This document shows positions 33,259-46,849 of a stretch of DNA of 64,000 nucleotides, in pieces; positions within the stretch are counted from its first letter, which is position 1; each line of letters opens with the position of its first letter. Source of the stretch: Atopsyche davidsoni (lineage: Eukaryota; Arthropoda; Insecta; Trichoptera; Hydrobiosidae); the NCBI GenBank assembly GCA_022113835.1, contig JAILWY010000009.1, forward strand, positions 12,128,001 to 12,192,000, written 5' to 3'. The position numbers and the translations under genes are program-made. The notes beneath the pieces are model-generated. The model saw only the letters and a list, made by a program, of their open reading frames with translations. It had not been told where the DNA came from and ran no database searches.

Positions 33259-36200
33259 CAATAGACTTTGAATTATTGTTACTCGCATATTAGGATGTAT
33301 AAGTATTCTTCTTGTTATTATTTGGACGCCCGGAACCTAGAACATTTATCACGTGAAAAATGGGCTTACGGTTTATATATCTGAAAAAATTAAACTACTT
33401 ATTTATTGTTTATTTAAATATAGGATATATTAAGTTACATTGAATACTGTTAAATTGAATTTGATACGTTACTGGGGTAATCTCATTGTCATTGTCATGT
33501 CATGTCATCAAAATGCACTGAAATATATAAATCTTTAAATGTTTTTCTTGATTTTGAATATTAGCTCGTAGGTGTACAAAATTACACTCTCGTAATTATT
33601 TTTTTTTTAAAATAGCCTTTTCGCATTAATTACACCCATCATGATAACCTATTTCATGAACAGAAATGATAACCTATTTCTAAGAGTAATACAGCTCAAT
33701 GTTTTGTAAGAATATTTTTTATCTTCGTATATTTGATAAACAGGTCTATGAAAGTGAAAGAAAAACCTATTCCTATCTAAAGTGTCATTTTATTCATCAA
33801 TCAAAACTCAGCAAATAGCGGCGAGTAGATAACAGCAAAGGTCATTTTTTCAGTAAAATAGTGAATCGATCAATGTACAAACACAACCTACTCTTTACTA
33901 AATTAACCCATTTAGTAATTGTCTTCTTAATTTTTAATTTAATCTTAATTTGTATAATTACTGTTTGCTTTTTCAAAAATCATTAGTAAAAAACAATTAC
34001 ATGTTTAAAATATGATACATTCAAAACTGACTATAAAAATGAATACATAAATATATGCTTACGACGCTTTTATATTTTAATATTTCACATCAACAGTTTT
34101 TACATATTGATAAAAATAAAAAAGGTTTTTTTCTTTATAATTTCTTTAAAATATTAATAAAACGTCTTATTTTATAAAGGCTTACAAATTTATTGCCATA
34201 TAACCTTATTTACTTAAAAATTAATTCAGTTTACAAACTAAAATCATCCCCTTCTAAAATTAAGAAGTATGTAGGTGTATGTAAAAAGGATAGTGTAGTA
34301 TATCGCTTTTGTGAACAAAATGTATGTGGGAGCTCTGCGTCGTCAGATAACGGTTTGTTTTCAGAGATTCGGAAAGTACCTGCTCCCCGCTATAGCGGCG
34401 ACTTATAATATTTCTCGTTTTGTTTTCACAACTCTGTATTGACTTCTACGAATGTCAAAACAATACTATAAAAATATCAAAGTTGTAAAATGAAAAATAC
34501 CTTGATGGGAATAAATTACCTAATGTTTATTTTCTTTAGGGAATAATTTATAGTATCAACAAAGAAAGGATACAAACTTCTTTTCGATCACAAAGCGTTT
34601 TTTTTTTTTTTTCTTTCAGCAATACTTTTAATTCAAGGCTTTCGTCGCAATATCGAGAATGGCCCGGATTCGTAAAATACGCGACACTGCGAAACGCTGA
34701 CTCGGATTTACAAATTTATGTATCTCGAGACCTCTTTTATGTGTTTCTTTTGTAATTTTAAATTTAAAATTTCAAGAGGAAAGAATTCTCCACGCCACTG
34801 CTTTGTTATTTCCCCCGCCGTGATCGATCATTTCCCCTATTCGCACGGCGAAATTACATAATCTTTACTATCGGCAAGCGACGAATCTGTTTGCGTGTTT
34901 TGGTACAAAATTTATTTCGTGCAAATGCTCGAAAAAACAATTGGCCAAACGGTAATTCCCCGGTAAATCGGTAAGGTAACTTGCCTCAAAAGCACTTAGC
35001 GACAATAATTAGTCCGAAAATGAATTGTGTCGTTACTTGAATGGCGACAGGTTTTCCGTGGCTCTGCATCGTTATATTTCCATTATACGCATTCTGTTTT
35101 AGTTTAAAAAGTAATTTATTTCTGCTATTGAAATGTCATCAGCATAACCAAGCTGTGGTAATGTCTAATCATAATTTATTAAGGAAATTTTAGTTTTATT
35201 GTGTATTTAATCAGTTAATTCATAAAATATTTATGGGGTGAAATGGACGAGTTTTAAAATACATATTTATTAATAAATGTTAAATAAAACATAGACTGAT
35301 ATCTACTGGAACTAAAATCGAACTGAGATATGCGAAAAGTTTCACGACTGAACAAAAAGTTATATCTACACAATGTTAATGTTGTATAAAATATCAAACT
35401 CACGAATCAAACAAACAGTTTAACTACCGAGCCAACGAACCGATCTAAATATATCTAAGGACCACATCAATTATAGGAAAGTTTTGATAAAATCGACCCC
35501 ATAAACCATAGAGATACCCTTCCTTTTTCCATTTTGGTTCCTTTTAAAATCAATATTGACCAAAATTGAAATGAAATGACCGCAGCAAACCTTCAAATCC
35601 ACGGAAATGAATCTCGCAGCGAATAAGGAAGACCCGCCGAGGCGCGCCGCGAGGAGTCCCTCCTCCTCTGTGAGAACTCTCTCTTATTCTCGGGGGCCGC
35701 GCCTTTAAGGAAAATAAATTTTCAATCAGCCCCGCTACAGATGCGCCGGAGATATCGGGAGCGGCTTTCCTTAAGCCGCGGCAGCCATTACCGAGCAGCC
35801 TCCGGACCCGCCGGCTATTGTAACCGACTCCTGGATATCTCATTTTTCCAAAGAAAGTTAAAAGCGGCTTCGAACTAATCAGAATGTTTCTGCTATTCTA
35901 CTTACTTACTTACACACTGTGCTTGTACTTACTGTACTTGCACATTGTTTATGGTGTTTCTTGGAGGCACGTGGAGTTTTTCTGTAACTTTGCTCTATAT
36001 TTAGAGCAAAGTTACAGAGCTTAACGAGCTATTGCTCGTTGTTTTAAAAAGGTCTTAAGAAGTGACTTATGTAAAATGTGTGTTTAGTTTTAAACTTCCA
36101 ACAAAACTTTTTGCACGCTGTCTTGTCTATATCGATATATTTTAATGATCTCTACATTTGGATTTACTCAAATGTTTGTTGTAACCGAGTTTTAAATAGA

Positions 36201-37163
36201 TATTTTTCTTTGAACTTGATTAAAAATGTGTATTTTTAAGGAGCAACTTCGAACTGATCAAAATGCTTATTCTATTTTGCATAATGTTTAAGGTACGTCT
36301 GCATTTTTTTTTGCAAGATTGTTTTCTTTTTATCCAACGTCACTCAGTCGTTAATTCCACCGTATAAATTTAAAGAGCTTTCTGTTCGGAATATATGGGC
36401 CGTGTAAAATTAAATGATACAAATAAATTTATACTAAAGCCTTGCGATTACAAAGTTCTAGTCTCTCAATGATATAGAAAAATCAATAGTATATTTTCTT
36501 AAAAAAAAACAATATTTTATGATTGTTTTTCTCTCTTACTTAGCCAAATAGCATTGAAAACAAATACCCGTTTTGTATCAGTAATTAGCATTTAATATAT
36601 TATAGGTAGATTTGCATATATAGATCACGGTTTTACGAGAAACAGGGCTAGTTAAAAAAATAAGTTATCACGATATATCTTAAAAGAGAAACTTTTTATT
36701 ATATTTTAATTTGACGAAAATAACCGAATTTTCGTTTTAACAATTAAATAAATACATTATAAATAAAAAATTCTCATTTGAGCAGTTTTCAACACAAAAA
36801 AATGCAAATTTTAAAACCTTAAAATTTGCAAATTTTTCGTTTTTTATAATCTATTCTATTCCACTTTTTTTCTGTGTTTAATTCTATAACTCACTCAATA
36901 GTTGTAGAAAAGCGTGCTTAAAGGGTTGAATAACAAAGCGTTTAATACTTTCACGTTTTTTCGTGATTTGAATGGCATGCATACGACCGTCCGTAAAATT
37001 AATTGCATCGTGCTTGATACTATAATATAATCATCCGCCAAGACCGCAACACCCTTCCAGTTAACATAATTGAGCTGTAATCAATTCACCCGTGGCCGCT
37101 GCGTGGCGCTTAAAAATCCGTGAGCAAACAGAGTCCCAGGGGCCGCAACAATGTTTGCGTTGG
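33256..37163. other. alpha-catulin intron 2, no gene
   Basis: AT-rich with one GC-rich island at 35590-35840 and a perfect small hairpin at 35982-36017. No coding exon, transposase or RNA gene recognised. Confidence 0.55.
35982..36017. repeat. Perfect 16-base-arm hairpin
   Basis: CTGTAACTTTGCTCTA, a four-base loop TATT, then TAGAGCAAAGTTACAG. There are no mismatches in 16 pairs. It is too short for a usual miRNA precursor and may be a remnant of a fold-back element. Confidence 0.9.
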
Positions 37164-37224
37164 CCGGGGGCTGGTCCCGGGGGCTGGTCCCGGGGGCTGG
37201 TCCCGGGGGCTGGTCCCGGGGGTT
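37164..37224. repeat. 13-base minisatellite (GGTCCCGGGGGCT)
   Basis: About four and a half head-to-tail copies, with G-runs of five that could form a quadruplex on the + strand. It lies inside a GC-rich island (37090-37340). Confidence 0.93.
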
Positions 37225-37414
37225 GGTGCCGGGCCTGGGGCGCTCGCCTGCCCGGCTACGTGTTGCGTCCCCCCCGCCCGGCCTGCAGCGGCCTTGACAT
37301 CCACCCCCAACACCACCGGGACTCTTCTATTAACTCCACCCTCCTTCGGGTTGGTTCAAGGATTTCATTAAAATCTTCGTTAGCTTAAATGAAAAAAAAA
37401 ATTTCTTCTTTTTC

Positions 37415-37690
37415 TGATGCTTATCCTCATAGATCATACCTATCCAGGACCAGTCTCACAAATTCGGCCGCACTTCGATCTCCAGCCACTGGCGCATATT
37501 CTGCATTCACGCAAACCTCCCTCTTCCAGTGCCGTTTTTTTCTTAGACAATCAGCTGTAGGATCCTATAATTATTTTTTTTTTTACCTGCATCAAGAGTT
37601 CCCTTTGTGCAAGACTCTTTCATTTGTGACGCGGTCAACCCGTGGTATCTTAAGGATTCTCCTATACAGCCACATTTCTGCCGCCTGTGT
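37415..37690 (-). pseudogene. Decayed LINE reverse-transcriptase C-terminus
   Basis: On the minus strand, AAEMWLYRRILKIPRVDRVT followed by NERVLHKGN matches the C-terminal block (EMW-x-x-RR-x-x-x-I-x-W-x-D-x-V-x-NE-x-VL) of insect endonuclease/reverse-transcriptase retrotransposons. After a T-rich interruption, NYRILQLIV and an RNMRQWL-like block follow in the family's order, with stops between them. It is a dead fragment and the clade is uncertain. Confidence 0.7.
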
Positions 37691-37899
37691 GTGTGTGTCG
37701 CATCAAACATGTTTGTAGCCCTTAACAGCACACTTACAAAAATCTGATTGTGCAATGGTCTGTCAAAATGGTCCCCTACAACGAATTTGTCCGATTCTTT
37801 GTCCAACTTGTCTTGCAAGTCGCGAGCTCTGACATGAAAGATTTCCATTTTATATCTCATGAGAGAGAAAATAGTTTCTCGGGGAAAGTCACAATACAA

Positions 37900-40800
37900 T
37901 GGGGTCCGATATATTTTGTTCTTGGTGCAAATGTCGCAAAACCAGTTCCGTGACGTAAGTTCGGCATTATTGATTTTATATTAGAACAGAAGCTTCTGTT
38001 TTATTAATTTACGTAAATTATGAATTAAATATTGACAATATTTATTAGGTATCAAAGATTTAATGGATATTATAATATAAACGATCTTCTTCGTCGCAAT
38101 ATTTCTAATCATGGTCATTTTTAAGTAACCATCGTAAATGGTAAAATGGTACTTATATTTTATATTTTTAGATACTTTTTATGCCAATAAATATATAAAA
38201 ATATTAATTAAAACGATTTTTTTTATTAAATTTAATATTGATTATTGTCTATTGATTAATGTCTTATTCTATCATATTAAGTTATTTTTATGGAATTTCT
38301 TTCAGAGATTAGCTTCCTAGATTTTTTTTATAAATATTTGATTTTTAATTTTTTGTGGGCATATAGTCTATTGTAGCTGGTTTTCCAGAAAAAGAGGCAT
38401 TATAAGGAGAAAACTAATGTTCCAGGAAGTCGGGAGAACAGCCGAATTAGTAAAACTGACTCAGGATAAATATATTTTCAACCTCCTATGAGAAGAGCTA
38501 TTTGAAAAAGAATGTGGGTAAATGGATGAATAAAATTGTCGCTAGTTCTATATAATCATATTATGTCAGAGAAATTATTCAATTTAAATTTAAAAAAACT
38601 CTCGGTCTGTAATAAAACGTTTTCGATTGTTAGATTATATAACGAGGCTGGATATACTTAGATTCTTTCAGAATCTGCTCACATACACGCTACTTAAATT
38701 ATATTTATTTATTACTAGATGATTTGCTTCGTAAACCACGCCAAGGCAAAGTCACGAACAAATAATTTTTAAGTAAACAGAAATACCTTGTCCTATGGTA
38801 ATCTTTATTGACATGATCTGAATAACCTAAGCCACGAGGCTTTTTTTTTATACATTAAGCGTTTAATAAATTCACAAAAATAATATAAACATTTTTAAGT
38901 CATAAATAATCTTTTTTCTGTCATAAGTTATTCCTTCGGTGGTGTTTTTTTTGTTTAACTTTTATGAAAATGGCACACAAAGCCTTAATCGACTAGCTTA
39001 AGTAGACATATACTAATAGCTGACGTCATAGATCTGAAGCCCACCCACTTGGTTGTTTTAAAAGTTAGCAAAATTGTTCGTGAGACTTTTTCCTCCTTAT
39101 AATTAAGAAAATATTGATCGTAAAGTAGTGAATAAACATGAATAGAGACATATCAGACAAAATCAATACAATAATCAGAGTTTCTTTGAGCTCATTAGGT
39201 TGTCTGTTCAGGGTCGACATACCACATCTCTGAAAAAAAGGATTTGAAATTTTTGCATCCTTCCGAATTTACCCGTAACATTTTTTTGTTTTATTTTACG
39301 AGCGGAAGACACCGAAGCTCAGATAATCTGAAAACGAAATTTAAAAAAAAACAGCACACTTATAAAAGGGAACCGCAAGGGAAGAGGCAAGCAAATTAAA
39401 GCATTAATGGGGCATCGTTTTTGTTTCTAGCTTGATTCGTCTTCGAATATTTTCCTTGTTATGTAAGAAAAGCTGTACCAGCTATAAGATCTTTTTTAAT
39501 CGAAAGGTTCTTCTTCTCTTGAGTCTGAAAACAACCAATATTAAACAGAGTTGAAAAAGTGATATTTATATAACCACCGGATGTATATATCGGTTAAATT
39601 AAAATTTCTTCGACTTAATAAAAACGTTATTGATAGTATGTAAAATGATATGATTTTTAATAGTAGTGTTCGTAGTTTGCTTATTATAAAGGGTTCGTAT
39701 GTGCCAATGGCCAGAAATTATTAAAATACACGAAAAACAGTACAGTTTTATCTGCAAGAAAGAGGGATCATGAACTTCGTGGACAGTTGAAACGATTAGT
39801 GTCGGTAACGTATCGGTAAAGGGTTGTCCTAAGTGGAAATGTTTTCTTTGTTTAAAGTGACAAAAGCGTTTATTTTGCGTTAGACTGAAAAAAAAATGGC
39901 GGTGAAGGTAAAATTTCAGCATATATGTTTTAGTAAATACTACATTCATCTATAATTAGTGAAATTTATATTTTTTTCGCGTGCTGATTTTATACACCGC
40001 ATAACTATTTCAGTTATGAATTCATTAAATTTAAAATTCTGCAAAATGTATTATTTGTAACACAAGAGTATAATTTGTATGTAAGACTTGGCAAGAAGCT
40101 TTTTTTGTGGCGTATGTAATTATTAAATTAAAATGTTTAATTTTACTAAATTATTACCACTCCAGTTAAGATATAACACTGGAATTTACATTGCGTCAGT
40201 AAAATTAAAATATTTGGACCATTATTTTTTATTAGTGTGGTTTTTGGACTCGAAAGCATTTTAAAATATGGTTTTAAATTAGCATAAATCTGTCAACACG
40301 TACAGCCACAGTATATAGATACAATTACCGGGATAGCGAGGGAAAGCCTCGACGGAAAATTTCGAAACAGTTTTTATTTCCTTATTTTTATGTTATTAGT
40401 TTTATCGGTTTATTTTGTGAATAGCGTATATTTGTGGAATCATCTCTCCGTACATGCGACTAGAAATAAGTCCCGATATTCAAATAAATTATAATAGTGA
40501 TATTTAATAAAAATTATTTTTGGTTTTATTTAATTATTTTCAATGTTATGTGTATGAGTGAAGAGGCTGTAAATTGTAATGGGACCGTTAGTGAAATTAG
40601 TTAAGTTTGGAGCAATGTAGAAGATGCGCCTCGCCGTACTATTTTAACTGTAATTTAAAACCAGCAAGTGACGCGTCGGCCTCGCATAGTTCACCAGGCC
40701 GGCCATCAGTCTTCCTTCATTTCTCCTAATTTACAAATACTTATGTAACCTCCTTTAATAACCGCTACGCAAATACTCCAACTTGATATTAAGACGTTTC

Positions 40801-41530
40801 TTCCGCCAAGGAATGGTGAAATTAGTTTTTGACACGCGAGTCCTAGTTTTTTTTGTCGCTTAAATTTACTTGTAAGACAATAAGAACCTTATTGCATGGT
40901 ACAATACAAGCTGAATTTAATATGTAGGGGGTACAAGACACCCTTTGCATATATTATGGAGAACACACAGAACTGCAAAATCGGGATAAATTCGAGAGCT
41001 TTCTACCTCAGCGTCATTTCGAGTATCAATATATACCACCCTTTATTTGACTCTTGTCAGCCCTTCTCTTGTCCTCTTAACTGTAATGTGGTTTATAAAA
41101 GTACATAATATATTTTCATCATAGCTGATACTTCTTAATTCATACGTTTTTACTCTTTTTTTTATTGATAAAATATAAAAATAAAAAAGTGCTACCACAT
41201 CAACACTAAAAATCCAAATAATTGTTTTAATTCGTCTAATGTCGTTTTTGATGTGAAATGATATGGTTTCGTGGGTTTATATGATACTTTGAATATACTG
41301 TTAAATTTATTTAGACGCAGTACTTTGTTGCTTTGGTGAATATAATATATTTATCACAATAGTAATTTGACATTACGTTACCTGGAAAAAAATTGCTCCG
41401 TTCAATTTTAAAACTTCCGAAATTGTTATTTTCATTCAATGTTATTGTTGAATGAATACTGTTTCCATTCAAAGCTCGCTCTCTCTTTCAGTCAGCACTC
41501 GACTTCAATACCTTAATATGAACTCGTGTA
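37900..41530. other. alpha-catulin intron 2, no gene
   Basis: AT-rich. A palindromic CRE-like TGACGTCA occurs near 39022, which chance can explain. No exon or mobile element recognised. Confidence 0.5.
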
Positions 41531-41539
41531 AATTCAGTG

Positions 41540-42050
41540 CGTCCTAAACCATCCCGGCGAGAACGCGGCGGCCAAATTTATATCTTTAATCTAAGGAGCC
41601 TTTTCGCTATTCGGGTGTTTCACTTAGGCGCCGATTTATTTTATTAATCCCATAAAACGTAATAACAAACATGGCCGGCGCATACTTCACACCGGGGAAT
41701 GTCTTGGCGTATAAAAGATAAAGGGCGAGCGCTGCGCCCCGCCCGGCCGACCCTCGCTGCGGTCCACTAACGTATTGACCGGGCCGGCCTGCTCGGGGCA
41801 GCTCTGAATAAACATTAATTAAAATGCCCGGCCCGCAGGAGTGTGTAAAGCGAAGCGTTTTGATTTATGGCGAGCCGAACGGTCGCGCAACCTGAAAAAT
41901 AGCGCCGGCCCGTTTCCCGAACGCCGCCGCCGTAGGGCCGTTTCGGAAATATGTTAAAAATGTAGATTCAAATCCGACGCTGTTATTTATTTTCCCGTGA
42001 AGCTATTTATGCGCCGCGGAATCTAAACACCAGCTGTACAATATAAACAA
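41540..42050. promoter_or_regulatory. GC-rich island, candidate enhancer
   Basis: About 500 bases that are GC-rich but not repetitive. They mix CpG-dense words with homeodomain-like ones such as TTTATTAATCCCATAAAA (a TAATCC core and Caudal-like TTTAT/CATAAA). No long open frame. This non-repeat, non-coding make-up is what conserved intronic regulatory DNA often looks like, but conservation cannot be judged from one sequence. Confidence 0.35.
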
Positions 42051-44514
42051 TCACCCCAGCCGTTGTGTACTGTAGGTAAATGTAATATGTTCAATATCAA
42101 AATGAATATGAAAGCATGAAAATATTTTCGACTAAAATATGCTCACAATACCTTTGGTTTAAATTTTTGAAAATAATATGTTTTTATAATTTACTTACCT
42201 CGATGCTGAGCGCGTCTTTTGAGTTTGATACGAGTGCTATTAAATTTGATCTCTTTTTCAAGCAAAAATTGCACCGTCCATAACTTCTCCTGACAAGTAA
42301 AGGCACTCGCGGGCTCTCTCGCGATGTCTTTTGAAGCGGACTCGCAATATCAGTATGCCTGTCAAACGCAGGTGACTTTATAGTCTCTTTCTCACAACTA
42401 TAAATTAAACATAATTAAAATTGAAGATGTTGATAGAGTGTTTATTCAGAGCTCGAGATTCTCGGGATCGTGAAAAAACAACCTCTCTGGGAAAAAATAC
42501 TCTCATTAGCTTTTCTAATGTGAACAGAAGCAATTAACCTTTCGGAAAAAGAAAGAAAAGTCTTCTGGCATTTCGACGCGAGCAAATTTGAACTAAAAAA
42601 GTCCATTCATTTTTCGTATTGTTATGGTGCACAAACTTTTCTGGGCTTATTTTTTTTTCGCTTCGGGTGGATTTGTCTTTTTAGCTGGCCTAATTTAAAT
42701 ATTTGATCATTATACTTTCGCTTTACGATTATGGTTTAGAATGGGGTCTATTTATTCCGTGTAATATCATCGTTTACGTTTTTTAAAATTAATTTATTCA
42801 TCACATTATCACAATATATTTTAAAGTGATCCGCTCGAGTATATTAAATAGACACTGACGGCAAAAAATACGAACTGCTAATTGTCTTTTCATTTTCTTA
42901 GAAATGTTACTTTTATACGCTTTTCACACATCAATTAAAATACCCTCTTTTGAGCTCAATAAAAAACCGTTGCTTAGTCTTCCGTATTTATTTTGATATA
43001 TTTTAGGTCAACGTAACAATTTATTTTTTATTTGAAACATCTCAACTATTTTAAATAAAACGAATAGTACGTAACAGAGAAACTATATATGAATTGCGTG
43101 TTTGATATTTTTTTCATATCAGTGTCATTATTATACTACGGAGCAATGCTGAGAAACCGACGTTTTCTGGATGCACGAGTTTGTCTCCACACGATGATAA
43201 TTCAATTATTGGCAAACACCTCACGAGCGCACTAAAACATAGATCATGTTCCCAATTCCATTAAAACTACCGCCTTTCAGGCCGGCTATAAAATTTGGCA
43301 ACGATAACGCGCCAGGCTCCCGCCCATCGGGAGGCTATCTGATGGGATGTGTCTCCGCCAGCCGCCCCCGCCCCCGCCCCCGCCCCCGCCCTCGGCCTCA
43401 CCTCCGCCCCCACCCCCGCCTAACCACCCCCAGTTATACTTTCCGCCTAATACATTTGCACTTGTTGAATCCCAACGATCGCGCTCGCGTGCTCTTTTTC
43501 TGGAATATCTCAAATTTCGTACTAACTTTGGAATAAGTAAGAGTTCGTGTTCTGGCCGGGTGACAAGTTTGCTTAAAGTTTTGGCGTGTTTTGAATATCA
43601 TTGTTGGTTCGTTGTTGAATCTGATTTCCCGGCTTGTGGGCAATTTGTGGAGTTTATGTAGCCGAATTGTTTCACCAGTCTTTTACTGGGAAACAACTAT
43701 TCAGCCCTAAAAAACTCATCAGGGAGTTTATTTTTCTTGGAGTCGAATAAAACTTTTATGGTTGATTATATAAAGCTCACCTACCTACCGAGCTATTTTT
43801 TTTGTTTTCAAACATTGTTTAATAAATAACTAAATATTTGAACATTCATTTGTATAATTATTAGAAAGATGAAGGTGACTTAACGAACATAGCGTCAATA
43901 GAAATGAACATTTTGTTTATTCATATTCATTTATATGAATGAAATCTGTGAAATATATTTGTAAACGTGAAAAAGTACAAGGTTGGCACAATTTTTTTCG
44001 AGCAAATTACTGCAAATTCAGGTTTTACGAAAAACTTTATTATAGTACCTAAAGTATAATGTAAATGTGTATTAAATAACACACGCACAAATACACCTGT
44101 CACCGTACATGATGTGATATCAAATACGGTATAAAATATTTTAATATCACATGTCCCGGTGTAGAAGGGGTATCTTCCCCGGGCGTACATTATACCCGAG
44201 TAGCATTATGGGGTAGAAGGCTTCAAACGCGTCACAACTGTTGAGAAGTGTTTTTATCAATCCGCCCAACACCCTTCAGACTCGATTTGCTTATGTGAGT
44301 CTTCTCGAGCTGTCGGCCCGCTTCGGAAACTTTGTTTCGGGTAGGCAAACTCTGCAACCTCACTGATAATAATCCATTGCCGTGGGGGCGCGCCACATAA
44401 CCACCCCATCGCCAAAACTCTCTCCTAAGGTAATGTTTGAGTGAAATGAAAGCGGCCGCTTTTCTGAGTCTCACTATTAGTATGTCTAAAAAAATTGATT
44501 ATTGTCAATCATTA
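42051..44514. other. alpha-catulin intron 2, no gene
   Basis: AT-rich apart from the C-rich run at 43366-43430, which gives poly-Pro or poly-Gly open frames in every reading and is not a gene. No exon recognised. Confidence 0.5.
43366..43430. repeat. CCCCCG-rich simple repeat
   Basis: Four perfect copies of a six-base CCGCCC-type unit, followed by broken copies up to the word ACCACCCCCAG. The G-rich minus strand could form quadruplexes. Confidence 0.9.
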
Positions 44515-45442
44515 TCTATATATATAAAACAGAAACTCAAAAACCGGCGGTTATTTGGCTGCTATAGGCTTTAGAAGCATCCAACTGATGTGCCCCAAAC
44601 CGGTTTCATTTGAAAGCCAATAATACTAAGGTCATTTTAGACCATTTAAATTAAACAATCAATAATCAAATTCGGTTTATTTAATTAAATAGATTTTCGA
44701 CATTTTCCATACAAAAGTTTCAACATTTTGCGGTAGCGAATACTTTTCAAATAAGGAACAGTAACATTTTCGCGTATATGCAGGCTGTCAACAAAAAAAC
44801 ACTGATCTTGATGTTTGTTAAGATTAGTATGTCGTTGCCGTTGTATAATGCAGGCTGCCACAACACAACATAAAAACAACACAGAACTGTCATTAATTAG
44901 CGATTTATTTTCGGAAATCAAAGATTTGCTATCGCCTGGTCAGTCATCGCATCACAGACACGATCTGACAGCTTGAGTTTTCAAACAAAATCTCATGGAT
45001 CTCACGATAAGAAATCATATATACGGCGAAGTGCAATGCTAGATGTATTCGATTGAATGGCAAAACGGAGCTTACCGCACGCTCATAGTCTGATTTGGCT
45101 GAAAGAAGAATTGTTCCAACTCAAATCGATAGTGGTATATCTGCTGAACTACCGAATCAACATGAAGATCCGATACTTTTTGACGTTGTTTGTAAGTGAA
45201 ATCCATTAAGTACATATGCAAATATGTTAACAAAGGCAGTGACATGGCAGTGTTTGAGCTTTCAAATCGAAACGATGAAATCACTCAACTTCAGAAGGGT
45301 CAGAACGCCGAAAAATCTTTATGTTTACACACCTACCGAAAAAACTCTATATATTGTTTATCCGCAAGCATTTAGATAAAAAAGTTAATAAATAAACAAA
45401 TTATTTTTTTTAGCGTAGTAGCACGCGCCGGGTATCCGCTAG
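44515..45442 (+). mobile_element. Helitron, 928 bases, with Rep/helicase remnant
   Basis: It starts with TC (TCTATATATATAAAAC), ends in GGGTATCCGCTAG after a short GC hairpin, and sits between A (44514) and T (45443), which is the Helitron signature. Inside, at about 45079-45200, the + strand reads HAHSLIWLKEE and, after a frameshift, IVPTQIDSGISAELPNQHED and PILFDVV. These match the region before the helicase in autonomous Helitrons. It is a deleted, non-autonomous derivative. Confidence 0.87.
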
Positions 45443-45830
45443 TTATAAATATTTGTGATGTGTATTTAATAAACTCACCAAATTTAAATATCTCTGGATG
45501 TCACAAATATAATCAAAAATTTGGCGCAAGTTCACATGGTGGCTGGAAATATATTTCAATAAGAAATAAAAGTATTTACGACTCCAAGAAAGTTGGCCCG
45601 CCAACTGCTCGCGTAAGGAGCGGCAGATAAGTTTGTCGCGAGGATGTCGTGATAACGAGCCGTCACCTGCAGGCGGGCGGTGCGCGTGCACCGGAAGCCG
45701 GGCGCTCGGCAAGATGGCTGCTAGGTGGGACTTATGTAATAGCATTCAACGAGGAACCCTTTAGATTTTCCTTGTCATTAAACAAGGCATCGAGGTCTCC
45801 GGCCAAAGTGTTAAAAATCAGAAATATCAG

Positions 45831-46003
45831 ATTATAATAAAATAAAACCAAATGGTTTTGGAGACTACGTTAATTTCACTTGCAGCGAGAGCTCTTTCGC
45901 CGAACACGGCATCTTCAAGACTCCAAGCGTTCGGCGAAAGAGCTCTCGCTACAAGTGAAATTAACGTAGTCTCCAAAACTATTTGGTTTTATTTTATTAT
46001 AAT
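45831..46003. mobile_element. Perfect fold-back element, 173 bases
   Basis: Arms of 75 bases (45831-45905 and 45929-46003) are almost exact reverse complements: outer end ATTATAATAAAATAAAACCA, inner end GAGAGCTCTTTCGCCGAAC. They close over a 23-base loop. One arm of a relative survives at 5714-5775. Confidence 0.9.
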
Positions 46004-46358
46004 AAAATGGAGTATTACAAAATAAATACCAGTTCCATTAATTAGAAATATCCGATGTTGATGAAGGCTTAATTTACGAATTGTTATAAATTTTTATCGT
46101 GCAAAGCGCAAGCAGCAATTGTTATGGTCTTGTATAGTGACGTTGACAGATTCAGTTTTTTTTTTATTTATAAAAAAAATTGTATATATGCAACTGATAT
46201 ATGCTTGGATTTAAAAAAAAGATAAAGATCGCGAATTTTCATAAGAAACAATAAAATCTACATAATTACGGCTACAACCGATTCTTCGAGAAATATTTAA
46301 CCTTTAAACGATAAGTCGTCACCAAGATATCAAGATATCTTCTTTTACAGTAAAGTTA

Positions 46359-46839
46359 CTAAATACCATTCTCACCATAACTGCTAAATGTGCTGTGTAG
46401 TGAAATTTCCAAGTCACTACTTAATTGAGTTTTTATGTCCTTTGAAATGATATGTATTCTTCTTGAGACGGTGTTATTCGACAACTGTAAGTATTGTATT
46501 GCTGACACAATCCCATGTTTGTTAGAAAATCCCTCAAATAAGTAGTCAGCGCCAGTCAGAAATGCTTCATTTAACAACTCACCATCCTGGAAAGGTTTTT
46601 TTCTTTTTCGCTTCTCGGTGAGAAATTTTTAAAGAAGCAATCGTTGCTTTTTTAGAATTTACTACAGGCCTAGTGAAAACCGACTGTTGAGCATTCAGGT
46701 TTGATTTAAGTTGATTTATTTTCTTCTTTCTTAATTCAGATTTAAGTGGATAGCTCGTATTAAAAGTGGCATGGACTGTTTGGAAGTGGAGTTCAGCATT
46801 ATGTTTTTTCGGCACTGCAAAACTACTGCCGCACAGCAA
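46359..46839 (-). pseudogene. hAT transposase fragment (ZBED5/GTF2IRD2-type)
   Basis: The minus strand reads CGSSFAVPKKHNAELHFQTV and KSELRKKKINQLKSNLNAQQ, then SVFTRPVV, and after a frameshift at about 46578 LLNEAFLTGADYLFEGFSNK and AIQYLQLSNNTVSRR. These are the linker after the BED finger and the start of the catalytic domain in Charlie-like hAT transposases, the source of GTF2IRD2 and ZBED5. The BED finger and the catalytic core are missing, so it is inactive. Confidence 0.87.
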
Positions 46840-46849
46840 ACGTTAGAGT

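Noticed and set aside
35284..35460. Minus-strand TTGGCTCGGTAGTTA with a nearby GTTTGATTC, another tRNA-like pair
   Set aside because: Spacing and stems do not give a tRNA, and it is too degenerate to call a SINE.
43246..43661. Poly-Pro and poly-Gly open frames
   Set aside because: Entirely explained by the CCCCCG simple repeat.
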